The translations under genes and the position numbers were made by a program. A stretch of 64,000 bases of DNA from Streptomyces sp. NBC_00510 (GTDB lineage: Bacteria; Actinomycetota; Actinomycetes; Streptomycetales; Streptomycetaceae): assembly GCA_036013505.1 (NCBI GenBank), contig CP107851.1, positions 496,001-560,000 on the forward strand, read 5' to 3'. This document shows positions 1 through 8,842 of this stretch, in pieces (position 1 is the stretch's first letter; each line of letters begins with the position of its first letter). The notes beneath the pieces are model-generated. The model made no database searches, was not told where the DNA came from, and worked only from the letters and a program-made list of their open reading frames with translations.

Positions 1-635
1 AACAGGTCGAACTCCAGCGCGGTGACGACGCCGAAATTGCCCTTGCCTCCGAGCAGGGCCCAGAAGAGTTCGGGATCACTGTCCGCCGTGACATGTCGCA
101 ACTCGCCGTCGGCGGTCACCACCTCCAGCGAGCGGACATGGTCCGCCGCGTATCCCCGGCTCCGCCCGAAGACCGGACTGAGTCCACCCCCGAGGGTGTA
201 GCCGACCACGCCCACCAGCGGAGCCGAGCCGCTCATCGGGGCCAGGCCGACGTCGGCTGCCCGGTCGATCACCTCCTGCCAGATCACTCCGGCCTCAACC
301 CGTGCGCATCTGCGGCCGGCGTCGACGGCGATGCCCTTCATGCGCCGGGTACTGATCAGAACGCCGCCCCTGGCAGGGTGGACCTGTTGGTGCCCCGTGG
401 TCTTCACCGTCACAGGCCGCCCCTGACGGGCCGCGAAACGGATCGCCGCCCGTACGTCAGCCGCATTGGCGGCACCGACCACGAGCGCCGGCTCCAAGGG
501 GACGTTCAGGTTGTAGATCCGGCACTCGGCGTCGTAACCCTCGTCGCCTGGCAGCAGAACCGGACCGCTCACCAACGATGCGAGTCCGGCCGCCTCCGCG
601 GACGAAACCCGTGCGAACGGAACGTCAAAAGTCAT
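1..635 (-). CDS. FAD-binding oxidoreductase (berberine-bridge-like), N-terminal part only
   Basis: The gene reads leftward from an ATG at 633-635 and runs off the window, so about 211 residues are visible. They form the PCMH-type FAD-binding domain of berberine-bridge/oligosaccharide oxidase-like flavoproteins. TTGHQ (residues 79-83) stands where the family usually has its GGHS-type motif; the histidine that commonly holds FAD covalently is kept. SAPLVG (137-142), GYTLGGG (145-151) and a later GKGNFGVVT follow, as expected for the FAD pyrophosphate loop. Family members oxidise sugar hydroxyls, amines or natural-product rings with O2. The substrate-binding half lies outside the window, so the substrate is unknown. 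The family call is secure. Confidence 0.85.
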   Translation of the reverse strand, partial: MTFDVPFARVSSAEAAGLASLVSGPVLLPGDEGYDAECRIYNLNVPLEPALVVGAANAADVRAAIRFAARQGRPVTVKTTGHQQVHPARGGVLISTRRMKGIAVDAGRRCARVEAGVIWQEVIDRAADVGLAPMSGSAPLVGVVGYTLGGGLSPVFGRSRGYAADHVRSLEVVTADGELRHVTADSDPELFWALLGGKGNFGVVTALEFDL

Positions 636-891
636 GATTTCCTCGTAAATTATGCCGCGGGGTCGGTGGTCGGTCGCCCGTGAGTCCCGCGCGTGCGAGT
701 TGGTGCTGCATCGGTGCCGGCGGGGCCGCATACCTGACGTGCAGGCGATAGGCGCATGTATTACACCTCTAATCTAAGATCCCCTTGGGGTGCCCGAGGC
801 CGGCCGGCACCCGGGCCGCGTTGCAATCCCAGGACGGGGCAGTGGGGCAGCGGGCCAGTGCTCGGCGCGGCGCGGCGGTCACATCACCGGC

Positions 892-939
892 AACGCACTG
901 GCAGCGCCCTGCCGGTGGGCAGGGCGCTGCCAGTGCGTT
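892..939. terminator. Perfect 22-bp inverted repeat with GGTG loop
   Basis: Arms 892-913 and 918-939 are exact reverse complements around the loop GGTG. The hairpin lies in the 368-base stretch between the FAD oxidase start (635) and the end of the flavin reductase (1004). It is placed to stop leftward transcription from the reductase. No T-run follows, which is common for Streptomyces terminators. I see no gene in 636-1003. Confidence 0.7.
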
Positions 940-1003
940 CCCGTCGACATACCCGGCGTGGATGTCGTCCAAATGTGGGTGGCTGGCCTCTACGGACGCC
1001 GCC

Positions 1004-1759
1004 TCAGCCTCCACTGTCGCCGAAGCGCTCGGTACGTACTCGCTCAGGTGCATGACCCAGGAGCACCAGGTAGGCAGCCGCCTTCTCGACGAACCCCGTG
1101 GGCCCGCAGACATAACAGGTCGGCTCGAAGTCGGGGGGCCAGCCGCCGCGGACCAAGTCCCCGGGGGCGATGCGCCCCGGCGGGCGTGGTGAGTGTTCCG
1201 GGGCCTCTCTGCTGTAGAGGCACGTCGTATCCAGCCCTGGCGCTCCCTGGCGGAGCTCTGAGCGGTACAGCAGGTCCGACGGGGTCCGCGCTGCGTACAG
1301 CAACCGGAATGGGGCGCGGCTGCCGACCGCCTCCCGTGCGCGGATCATGCACATGAGAGGCACAAGTCCCGATCCGCCCGCTACCAGCAGAACTGGCTCC
1401 GTCTGCTGCTGCCTCCAGATGAACCAGCCGCCGACAGGCCCGCGTAGCTCCAGCCGGTCCCCGGGCACAAGGTCGTCCACGAGGTAGGGCGACGCTTCCC
1501 CGCCGGGCGTGCGCTGGACTGTCAGCTCGAGGATCCGGCCGTTGGGGGCCGAGGCGATCGAGTAACTGCGCTGGGTGCTGTAGCCGTCTTCTGCGGTCAG
1601 CCTGACGTCCACGTGCTGGCCGGCCAGGTGCTCGGGCCAGCCCGGCACATCCAGTGTCAGGGTGACGGCCGTCGCCGACTCCACGCGCCGACCCGTTACC
1701 TCGGCGGTCCGCCACCGGAGTCGGTCGCCTAGTCTCCCTGGTACCGCTGCTCTCGCCAT
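1004..1759 (-). CDS. Ferredoxin-reductase-type FAD/NAD(P)-binding oxidoreductase
   Basis: A 251-residue flavin reductase of the FNR superfamily. RSYSIAS (residues 64-70) is the FAD isoalloxazine/ribityl motif. LVAGGSGLVPLMCMIR is the NAD(P) dinucleotide motif, and YVCGPTGFVE near the C-terminus is the usual CGPxx motif. There is no 2Fe-2S domain. The ATG at 1757-1759, with GGAG seven bases upstream, fits the FNR start and lies inside the upstream molybdenum oxidoreductase gene, giving a 31-base overlap. The tight pairing implies that this enzyme passes NAD(P)H electrons to or from that partner. The pairing is inferred from context; the fold assignment is firm. Confidence 0.85.
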   Translation of the reverse strand: MARAAVPGRLGDRLRWRTAEVTGRRVESATAVTLTLDVPGWPEHLAGQHVDVRLTAEDGYSTQRSYSIASAPNGRILELTVQRTPGGEASPYLVDDLVPGDRLELRGPVGGWFIWRQQQTEPVLLVAGGSGLVPLMCMIRAREAVGSRAPFRLLYAARTPSDLLYRSELRQGAPGLDTTCLYSREAPEHSPRPPGRIAPGDLVRGGWPPDFEPTCYVCGPTGFVEKAAAYLVLLGHAPERVRTERFGDSGG

Positions 1760-2328
1760 GGGTCTCCGTAGTTGTGGTACCCGGCGCTCTCCCAGAAGCC
1801 GGGCACATCGCTCTGCCGCAGCTGGATCTCGCGGACCCACTTCGCGGACTTCCACAGGTACAAGTGCGGGACCAGCAGCCGGGCGGGGCCACCGTGTTCT
1901 GGCGCCAAGTCGCTGCCTCCGTAGCCGTAGGCAATCCATGCTTTGCCGTCGACCAGGTCGGCGAGGGGGATGTTCGTGGTGTAGCCGCCATACGAGGTGA
2001 CGAGGACGTGCTCTGCCGCCGTCTCCACGTCCGCGAGCAGAACGTCCAGGGACACGCCCTGCCATTCGGTGCCGAACTTCGACCACTTCGTCACACAGTG
2101 CAGGTCGACGGTCGGGGACTCCGCCGGGAGTGCCATCAGGCCTGCCCAGTCCCACACGTGCTGCTTCCCGGCCTCCGTGGTCACGGACAGCTGCCAATCG
2201 TCCTGCCGGATACGGGGAGTGGGCCCGACGGACAGCACCGGAAAGCCGGTCGTCTCGTACTGCCCGGGCGGCAGCTTGGTGCCCGATGACGGCCTCCGGC
2301 CGTGGAACCCGCGCGATATCAACGCCAT
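1729..2328 (-). CDS. Sulfite oxidase-like molybdopterin oxidoreductase
   Basis: A 199-residue protein consisting of the molybdopterin domain of the sulfite oxidase/MsrP family. Cys78 in LHCVTKWS is the expected cysteine ligand to molybdenum; later segments such as ALPAESPTVDL, YGGYTTNIPL and PARLLVPHLYLWKSAKW are typical of the fold. The reading frame is open further upstream, but the ATG at 2326-2328 with AAGGA ahead gives the family-like N-terminus. No twin-arginine signal is seen, so it is probably cytoplasmic. It overlaps the flavin reductase by 31 bases, suggesting a two-component redox pair. The substrate is not known. About 250 bases upstream (2329-2583) hold no gene. Confidence 0.83.
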   Translation of the reverse strand: MALISRGFHGRRPSSGTKLPPGQYETTGFPVLSVGPTPRIRQDDWQLSVTTEAGKQHVWDWAGLMALPAESPTVDLHCVTKWSKFGTEWQGVSLDVLLADVETAAEHVLVTSYGGYTTNIPLADLVDGKAWIAYGYGGSDLAPEHGGPARLLVPHLYLWKSAKWVREIQLRQSDVPGFWESAGYHNYGDPWREQRYQGD

Positions 2329-2583
2329 GCTCGTCACCGTCCTTATCTTCTCCAGTGGGCCACTACGGGTCCCATCGCAGGTGAGCGCCGGGCGGAGGCG
2401 ACTTCTTACCCGTGCCGGCACGGCGGAAGATGGCCATTCAAGCGGCGGTCTCGTCGGTCGCGCTTCTCAGATCGCCTGCCATACGGCTCCTTCGTGCGCG
2501 GGCGGCCTTCATCGACGCCTTTTGGCCGCCCCGCCCGGGGGAGGTCTCAGGTGGCCGCCCCGGGCGGGGCGTGAGGGATACAT

Positions 2584-3357
2584 CTAGTAGCGGCCTGCCA
2601 TGACTCCGCCGTCGACGTTGAGGATGGCGCCTGTGGTCCAGCTCGATGCCGACGAAAGGAGGAAGACGATCGCGGAGGCCACGTCCTGCGGGGTGCCGAC
2701 CCGGCCAAGCGGGTGCAGGCCGCTCAGCTGCTCCATCGCATCGTCCAACTGGTCCGCGGGAAAGACCTTCTCGAACAGGGGCGTCCTGGTGACAGCAGGA
2801 GCCACGGCGTTCACGCGGATGCCTTCGCTGGCGAGCTCGATGGCCAGGTTGTGCGTAAGGGCGTGCAGGCCAGCCTTGGCCATCGAATAGGCCGATGACG
2901 GTGTCACGGCGAGGGCCTGGTGCGCCCACATGCTCCCCACGTTCACGATGGCGCCGCCCTGACCGCCGGCGACCATGGCCCGAACGACGGTCTGAGTCAG
3001 GAAGAACGTCGCCCTGTTGAGGTCGTGGTATGAGTCGTAGTGCTCGACCTCGTAGTCGAGGAAGAGCTTGGGCAGGAAGAACCCTGCCGAGTTGACGAGG
3101 AGGGTGGCGTCGGGGTGGTCCTCTGCCAACTGCTTCTGCGCCTCGACGACCTGGTCCCAGTCTGCCAGGTCGGCCTCGATCGACCATGCGCTGCCGGAGC
3201 GCGACAGGCTTGCGACGGCGTCATTGAGCTTCCGACCTGGGCGGCCGACGATCACCGCGCTGCCGCCCGCCGCCATCACGTCCTCGGCGGCCTTGAGGCC
3301 CATGCCGCTGGCGCCACCGATCACGACGAGCTTCTTACCTTCGAAGTCCGTGGCCAT
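2584..3357 (-). CDS. Short-chain dehydrogenase/reductase (SDR)
   Basis: A 257-residue classical SDR. The cofactor loop GGASGMG lies at residues 14-20, the NSAG motif near the middle, a serine in NVGSMW and the catalytic YSMAK further on, and the C-terminal NVDGG motif is present. All catalytic residues of the Ser-Tyr-Lys set are visible. The start at 3355-3357 is preferred over an upstream ATG because GGAGAG stands eight bases before it and the SDR fold starts directly. It belongs to the leftward run with the SARP regulator upstream, which may control it. The substrate cannot be told from sequence. Confidence 0.87.
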   Translation of the reverse strand: MATDFEGKKLVVIGGASGMGLKAAEDVMAAGGSAVIVGRPGRKLNDAVASLSRSGSAWSIEADLADWDQVVEAQKQLAEDHPDATLLVNSAGFFLPKLFLDYEVEHYDSYHDLNRATFFLTQTVVRAMVAGGQGGAIVNVGSMWAHQALAVTPSSAYSMAKAGLHALTHNLAIELASEGIRVNAVAPAVTRTPLFEKVFPADQLDDAMEQLSGLHPLGRVGTPQDVASAIVFLLSSASSWTTGAILNVDGGVMAGRY

Positions 3358-3449
3358 ACGAATCACTCTCCACTGAGCGGCGAACACTTCTTGCCTGTGT
3401 GCTTGCCTGGTGTGTACTCGAGCCTGCCAGGACAGGATCTACAGCAGCT

Positions 3450-5624
3450 CTACACGGCATCTACGGCGCCAATCGCAGCCGCCTCGCGGTCCGGCAAACG
3501 GGAGCTGCATGGTCCGTCCTGCCCGCCGCCGCTGGTCTTCCGCGTACTACCGCGCGGAAGCTGCGTAACGCCGCTGTACGGTCTGCTGCAACAAGGCAAC
3601 GCCCGCTCTGGGCCCCGGCCGCTACCGCACGGACGCACGCCGGGCGGCGTATGACTGCGCCGCCCGACAGGGCATGCCCCCACTTCGGGAGTTGCTCGGT
3701 CCCGGCTACTGGCCGTGGCATCGTCTTCGCGGGGTGTCTGTGACAACAACCTGAATGCCGGTCCCTGCTCGCCCTGCAAACGGGCTGGCTTGCCCCGGTC
3801 GAATAACCCTCGCCTTGTCTGCTCCGCTGCGTACGCGGCCACAAGTCGGTTCCAGGTGTACCGGCCCGGGCCGATCTCCGAGACGAGGTGTGCTCGGGTG
3901 AGGCGCGACAGGGCCTGGCGGACCCTGCCCTCAGGCCGTCCGGCCAGGTCCGCGACCTGCGATGCCGCGAACATAGGGTCTGGACAGGCGCTCAGGTCGC
4001 GAAAGAGCGCGGCTGTCTCCGTGTCGAGCAGTCGGTACGAACGGGTGAGGGACGCGCGGACATCGAGCGCGTGATCCTCCTCGCTCGCGAAGGCGTCCAG
4101 GGTGCTGTTCTGCGGCGCCTCGTACTCATCGGCCAGGCTCTCCAGACCCAGCTGCGGCCGATACGCCGCGCGGGCGGCGACGTTGGCCAGGGCCAAGGGG
4201 AGCTGCCCGGCCAGCTGGATGATGCGGTCGACGGCCTCTGGTTCGGCTGCTGTCCTTGCTGCGCCGAGTCTGCGCGCGAGGAGGGTGCGTGCGTCGCTCA
4301 GGCTCAGGGGCATGAGTGTCAGGGGAAGTGCCTGATAGGCAGCGACGAGCGCGTGCAGTTGCATGCGGCTGGTGACCAGGGCCATGGAGCCGGCGCTTCC
4401 GGGGAGGAGATGCTTCAGCTGGTCCGTGTTCCAGGCGTTGTCGAGCACGACGAGGACGCGCCGGTTGGCCAGCAGGCCGCGGAACATGAGCCCTCGTGCC
4501 TGCGCGGTATCGGGCATGTCCTCGAGGCGGACCCCGAGGGACTGCAGGAAGCCCCCCAGCACGTGCGCGGGGTCCCGCGGCTCCGCCTCTGGTCCGGCTC
4601 CCTGTAGGTCCGCGAAGAGCTGGCCATCCGGGAACCGGTCGGCCAGACGGTGGGCGACGGTGATGGCGAAAGCCGTCTTGCCCACGCCGGCCAGTCCGCC
4701 GACCGCGCAGATGGCCACAGAGGACGACTCCTCCGCATTGGCGAACAAGCGTTTGACCTGCTCCTGCTCGCTCTCGCGACCGACGAGGCTCGGCAAGGCA
4801 GCCGGGAGCTGGGCCGGGACGTGAGGACGCGACGTCCGTGTCGCGCCCTTCGGGCGCTCGGCGCTTGGTGCCAGCTGAATTCGGCCGGAGAGGATGCGCT
4901 CGTGGACGTGCTGGAGTTCTGGCGACGGGCTGACGCCAAGGCGTTGACGCAGCAGGTGGCTGGTCGTGTGGTAGATCGTCAAAGCCTCGGACTGCCGCCC
5001 GGTGCCGTAGAGCGCAGTCATGAGGAGGCCGCATATGCGCTCTCGAAGCGGGTGCTCCACATGCAGGGCAGACAGTTCTGTGACGGCCTCGGTGTAGCGC
5101 CCTCTCTCTACGTCGCAGGCGAGCTGCTCCTCCGCACAGGCGAGCCGCAGCTCGCCGAGGACGCTGCGCTGCTGGTCCGCGAACGGCCCGGGAACCCCCG
5201 CGAGGGGCACCCCTTTCCACATCTCGAGGCCCTCGGTCAGCAGACTCGCCGCGGACGCCAGGTCGCCGGTGCCGCGGGCCTCCCTAGCCTTTGCCATCGT
5301 TGCCTTGAACCTGTTCAGGTCCAGAGCGTCCGGTCGGACGCGCAGCAGGTAGCCCCCGTCGACCCGACTCACGGAGCTGTCGGCGTGCTCCCCCAGTGCC
5401 TGCCTGAGCCGGTAGACGTACGTGCGCACGGAGCCCACGGCCGACGGTGGGGCGTCGTCGCCCCACACGTCCTCCACCAGTCTCGAGAGGCTTACAGGCT
5501 TGCCCGCCCGGAACAACAGCGAAGCGAGCACGGCGCACTGCCTCGGCTGGCCGGCTCCGGCCTCGACCCCCTCTTTGTGTAGCCGGACTGGGCCGAGCAC
5601 TGAGAACTCGACGCCTGCATGCAT
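3450..5624 (-). CDS. SARP/AfsR-type regulator with NB-ARC domain, C-terminus truncated
   Basis: A 724-codon reading frame. Residues 1-100 match the OmpR-like winged helix of SARPs (FSVLGPVRL, then RQCAVLASLLFRAG and the SVRTYVYRLRQALG recognition part). About 100-250 form the BTAD helical domain. A NB-ARC ATPase follows with the P-loop GGLAGVGKT near residue 308, VLVVLDNA (Walker B) and GQLPLAL. A winged-helix segment ends near residue 620. From about there the frame loses protein-like character and no tetratricopeptide repeats appear, although AfsR-type proteins normally have them. So the sensor domain seems lost or replaced. It probably activates neighbouring oxidoreductase genes; that role is inferred. 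Confidence 0.82.
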   Translation of the reverse strand: MHAGVEFSVLGPVRLHKEGVEAGAGQPRQCAVLASLLFRAGKPVSLSRLVEDVWGDDAPPSAVGSVRTYVYRLRQALGEHADSSVSRVDGGYLLRVRPDALDLNRFKATMAKAREARGTGDLASAASLLTEGLEMWKGVPLAGVPGPFADQQRSVLGELRLACAEEQLACDVERGRYTEAVTELSALHVEHPLRERICGLLMTALYGTGRQSEALTIYHTTSHLLRQRLGVSPSPELQHVHERILSGRIQLAPSAERPKGATRTSRPHVPAQLPAALPSLVGRESEQEQVKRLFANAEESSSVAICAVGGLAGVGKTAFAITVAHRLADRFPDGQLFADLQGAGPEAEPRDPAHVLGGFLQSLGVRLEDMPDTAQARGLMFRGLLANRRVLVVLDNAWNTDQLKHLLPGSAGSMALVTSRMQLHALVAAYQALPLTLMPLSLSDARTLLARRLGAARTAAEPEAVDRIIQLAGQLPLALANVAARAAYRPQLGLESLADEYEAPQNSTLDAFASEEDHALDVRASLTRSYRLLDTETAALFRDLSACPDPMFAASQVADLAGRPEGRVRQALSRLTRAHLVSEIGPGRYTWNRLVAAYAAEQTRRGLFDRGKPARLQGEQGPAFRLLSQTPREDDATASSRDRATPEVGACPVGRRSHTPPGVRPCGSGRGPERALPCCSRPYSGVTQLPRGSTRKTSGGGQDGPCSSRLPDREAAAIGAVDAV

Positions 5625-5956
5625 GGTGACTACCGCCCTGGAGATCCTTGTGAGGCTTCACTGCTTGGCTGTCCGCAGGGAACCGCCTTCCTCAAACCTA
5701 CCGCAGATCGGCCATTTTTTCGGACCAAATGGTCCTCTAAGATCAGGCTGGCATCGGCTTCTATACAGGTGGGCCCGTATGAGGAGACTGGGGGCCGGGA
5801 ACCAATGGACGAAAGCGTTCTCCATCGGTGACGCACTCCGCCGGGCCCCCTTCGCCCGTCGGGAGAAGTCCGGTCCCGCACGGAGTCCGCGACGAAACCC
5901 CGTGCGGCGCGTACCGGGACTTGGCGCCGCCCCGCCCAGATGATCGATTCCAAGCG
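5625..5956. other. Intergenic stretch upstream of the SARP gene
   Basis: No recognisable gene. It should carry the SARP promoter. An A/T-rich patch near 5711-5745 is the only clear departure from high GC. Short open frames here on the + strand show no family resemblance. Confidence 0.4.
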
Positions 5957-6215
5957 CTACTGGTCGTAAGCGGTCAGCGGGCGCAGGATCGGCTGGCCGG
6001 TGTGGTGGTTGTGTCAAATGGCGTCGGTCAGGGCGAGGAGTCGCTGCAGGATGCGCACGGCCACGCCGCCGGGTGTGCGGCAGCCGTGTCGTTCCAGTTC
6101 AGCTGGCCCTTGAGTGTGCCGCTGACCGACTCGATCACCTGCCGTAGCGGCCTCAACAGGTGCACTCCGACCCCTTCGGGTTCGCCCTTGCGGGCCGGGC
6201 CGCAGTAAGCGCACC
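5957..6215 (-). pseudogene. IS982-like transposase remnant (C-terminus)
   Basis: Read leftward in changing frames, the DNA gives RQVIESVSGTLKGQL, then RTPGGVAVRILQRLLALTDAI, a TGA where the family usually has Trp, then HNHHTGQPILRPLTAYDQ and a TAG. This is the C-terminal end of an IS982-family DDE transposase as I know it from actinomycetes. At least two frameshifts (around 6185 and 6105) and the in-frame TGA mean it is dead. No terminal inverted repeats were found nearby. The N-terminal two-thirds is missing. Confidence 0.7.
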
Positions 6216-6304
6216 CGGCCCGTCGACGCCACCTCCCGTGTTGCGGTCAATGTGCCGCGCGCTTCGGATGCAGTCACAGGCAACCACGTCCGAACAACGG
6301 AGAG

Positions 6305-6778
6305 CTACGTCAGGTCGTGCTCAATTGCGGTGAGCTCGTCGTCGTGGCCGCCTTCCGCGGGTCCGCGCTTGGGGTAGGCGCCGGCGCCGGGATGGACCTT
6401 ATCGATGAGGTCGGCATACTCGGGGTTGCGGTCGATGAACTCACCCACCACCGGGCAGATGATGGTGATCTTCTTCCCGCTCCCGCGAATTTCGTCCAGC
6501 ACCCGAGAGATGAGCTCCGTGGCCACCCGATTCTTGCGGTAGGCGGGGGCGACCCAGGTCGTCAACAGCACGACGCGGCCGCCCACGAACCGGTACGAGA
6601 GCTCGGCAATCCCGTCGTCACCGAGAGCGGCGATCCAGCGACCGCGCTCCGCGTCGTTGAGGACATCGAGCACCCAGCTGGACTCCACCTCGCTAGGCCT
6701 TGCCTCGCCCAAAGCAGCGATGAGCGCAGCGTTGTTCTCTTCACGGGCGGACGCCTCGGCCCCAAAATTGAACGTCAT
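6305..6778 (-). CDS. GNAT-family N-acetyltransferase
   Basis: A 157-residue protein. Central residues (GIAELSYRFVGGRVVLLTTWVAP followed by AYRKNRVATELISRVLDEIR) show the GNAT acetyl-CoA pocket in the form of a V/A-P-x-Y-R-x-x-x-V/I-A motif, and KITIICPVVGEFI is the strand and helix that follow. The C-terminal tail is hydrophilic. The ATG at 6776-6778 is the only start that gives a sensible N-terminus; its ribosome site is weak. The acceptor substrate is unknown. Small single-domain members of this group often act on amines or protein N-termini, but nothing nearby points to either. Confidence 0.72.
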   Translation of the reverse strand: MTFNFGAEASAREENNAALIAALGEARPSEVESSWVLDVLNDAERGRWIAALGDDGIAELSYRFVGGRVVLLTTWVAPAYRKNRVATELISRVLDEIRGSGKKITIICPVVGEFIDRNPEYADLIDKVHPGAGAYPKRGPAEGGHDDELTAIEHDLT

Positions 6779-6902
6779 TGTCACACTTTCTGTCGAAGAA
6801 CCCGATAGGTGGGTTCGGACACACACGTGCGGCCCTTGGTCACTCATAGGTTCGGGTCGCCTGCGAGGAAATCGGCGTACTCCCGGTTGTTCTCCATAGC
6901 AG

Positions 6903-7625
6903 TCACCGCGCGAGCCAGTCCCGGTAGGCGGTCTTGGCGATGACGGCGCCGGCCTTGCGATCAGAACGTCACGCGAGGCGGCGGCGTATGTGCCGGCGTT
7001 GTTGTCGGTGACGACGGTTCGCCGGTCGCCACGGGCGGCCAGGGTGATCCGGCCCAGTTCGTCGAACGGGAAGACCTCAGGGGCCGGCGAGGTCGCGGGT
7101 GCCGCGCAGCGGGGCTCCCACGCAGACCTCCGCCACGGCCTGCGCGAAGTCGGCCGAGGCCATGGACTGGATGCGCGTGGCGGCAGGCGGACGGTCTTGT
7201 CGTCGGAGCTCCACGACATCACAGCGTCCGTGAACTCGGAGAACTGCGTGGCGCGGACGATCGAGTACGGCACGGGACCGGCCTTGAGGACGTCCTCCTG
7301 CAGCACCTTGGCACGGTAGTGCACCAGGTCCGGCACCAGGTCGGCGCCGACAATCGAAAGCACCACCGCGTGGCGGACGCTCGCCGACTTGGCGGCCGGC
7401 CGTAGGTTGTCCATCGTCGTCTGGAAGAACGCCGTCGAAGGTCGGCGAGTCCGTCAGGTTCAAGACGACATCGGCTCCCGCCCACCGCTCCGACAGGCCT
7501 TTCCCACCCAACAAGTCCGGTCCGGTGGACGGCGAGTGCGCCACCGTGTCGTACGCGCCCGTCTTCAGGATCTGCACCACCTGCGATCCGATGAGTCCGG
7601 TCCCGCCGATGACAGCGATCTTCAT
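6903..7625 (-). pseudogene. NAD(P)-binding atypical SDR (NmrA-like) gene with four frameshifts
   Basis: The start is clear: MKIAVIGGTGLIGSQVV holds the Rossmann glycines. Continuous homology needs frame changes near 7422, 7186, 7083 and 6945. After each shift the expected sequence resumes: FFQTTMDNLRPAAKSASV, RIQSMASADFAQAV, VFPFDELGRITLAA and finally AVIAKTAYRDWLAR with a TGA at 6903-6905. The rebuilt protein would be about 240 residues, the normal length for NmrA-like atypical SDRs that use NAD(P)H or sense redox state. All four defects look like single-base changes, so the gene is inactive unless the sequence is in error. Confidence 0.75.
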
Positions 7626-7672
7626 GCGTTCGGCCTTCAACCTGTTCTGCCGGTAGTGATCGGGATGCTGTG

Positions 7673-7978
7673 TCAGTTCTCGATCCTGACCTGGCGTACA
7701 TCGAAGGCGACATAACCGCTGAAGTCGCGACCGACACGGGCCGCCGCCGACTCCTTGATGTCCGGGTAAGACCAGGCCCCGTCCTTGAGCACCATCTCAC
7801 CGACCACGACGTCGTGGTACTGCGCCCGCCCCTTCCACGGGCAGGTATACGGGGTTGCGCTCTCGCGAAGCGCGCCGGCCGCAAGTGAGGCCGGCGGGAA
7901 GTAGACATTTCCCTCGATGCTGATTACCGCCTCGCTCGCGGCCTCGGCCACGACGGTGTCCCCAACCACTGCCTTCAT
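7673..7978 (-). CDS. DUF427-family protein
   Basis: A complete 101-residue protein of the DUF427 family. Its core motifs are all present: VVAEAASEAVISIEGNVYFPP at the N-terminus, then TPYTCPWKGRAQYHDVVV in the middle and GYVAFDV at the end. The conserved CPWKG block with its Cys and Trp is the family signature. The fold is a small beta barrel; no reaction is established. It sits 47 bases upstream of the broken NmrA-like gene in the same direction, and the two may once have formed an operon. Confidence 0.85.
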   Translation of the reverse strand: MKAVVGDTVVAEAASEAVISIEGNVYFPPASLAAGALRESATPYTCPWKGRAQYHDVVVGEMVLKDGAWSYPDIKESAAARVGRDFSGYVAFDVRQVRIEN

Positions 7979-8499
7979 CAGTTTTTCCCCTCATCGATCC
8001 CTCTGCTCGGGCCACATCAGCCCTCGTGTCCGCCCGCGTCAGCCCAAACGCACCATCCTTGCGCGATGGCCCTCCAAGTCGCGATCACCGGTTGAGATAG
8101 CGGGCAGTCGGATGTCACGTTGATGCAGTCACCACCAGCTCGCGCATTCGTCCGGAGGTTGGCGTCGGGCGGACACCGCTTCTTACTCATGTCCTGACGC
8201 TACAAGCGATCGGGGCGACGTGAGCTCATCGACGTCGGCCGGCCGCGCCGAATCACCTGGCCAGCGGCTGGGCCGCTGTACGCCGCCACCAGGAGCACGG
8301 GGTCTGCACACCCCGGCCCCTCCGACACTTGACCCCGTTCTCCGCGGTCCGACCGCCCTGGTCGCGGCGAATCTCCGGGGTAAGACCAGCGTCTTGGCAC
8401 GTTCGGAGGAGGGGGGGTCACCGCGCCTTACAAGCGGATCGCGGCGCCGGAGGAGCTGTGCGATGGCCCTGGTGTCGTAGGTGGCGCGGTGACGGTGCG
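7979..8499. other. Stretch without a recognised gene
   Basis: About 520 bases upstream of the DUF427 gene and downstream of the exonuclease remnant. Open frames exist on both strands, but none shows family motifs or a good ribosome site. I see no repeat or hairpin that stands out. Confidence 0.35.
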
Positions 8500-8764
8500 C
8501 CGGGGCCTTACTCATGCCCGGCCGCACGTGCTCGAGCACGGCGTCGAGGCTGTATCTCGGCAGGTGATATGTCGCCGCGGCCAGGCGCAGCGTGTCGAGG
8601 ACTCCGGTAGGTTCCCACCGCCGAAGGTGCGCCGTGAGCACCCTGTAGACCACATGCGCGTTGCGGGAAGCGATACATGCCGTCCCCTGCAGCGTGTGGA
8701 CCTGACCGGCGATTTCCTCCCAGCCCGGCACACCCGCGAGCGCCTTGCTGGCCAGCCCGTACAC
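8500..8764 (-). pseudogene. DnaQ-like 3'-5' exonuclease remnant
   Basis: The leftward frame starting near 8764 gives a segment like the C-terminal half of DnaQ-type exonucleases: the SRNAHVVYRVLTAHLRR helix where the family has HNAxFDxxxL, then LDTLRLA, PRYSLDAVLEHV and HRATYDTRAIAQLL. The last block matches the HxAxxDAxAT motif. The N-terminal part with the DxE metal ligands is missing, and the frame breaks near 8773. The aspartate usually found after HNA is also lost. The downstream part of the open frame (8183-8500) is not protein-like. Confidence 0.5.
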
Positions 8765-8842
8765 GCGGGGATGGTCTCTCCGTCAGGTGCGAGGACTTCG
8801 CCGCCCGCTGCCGCTGCTCAGGCTGCGCCGGACCCGTTCCGA

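Noticed and set aside
1760..2197. Upstream extension of the flavin reductase frame
   Set aside because: It lies inside the molybdenum oxidoreductase gene in another frame, is Arg/Gly-rich, and a good ribosome site marks the ATG at 1759.
4126..5220. Leftward 364-codon frame inside the SARP gene
   Set aside because: Arg-Pro-rich translation in a second frame of a well-supported gene.
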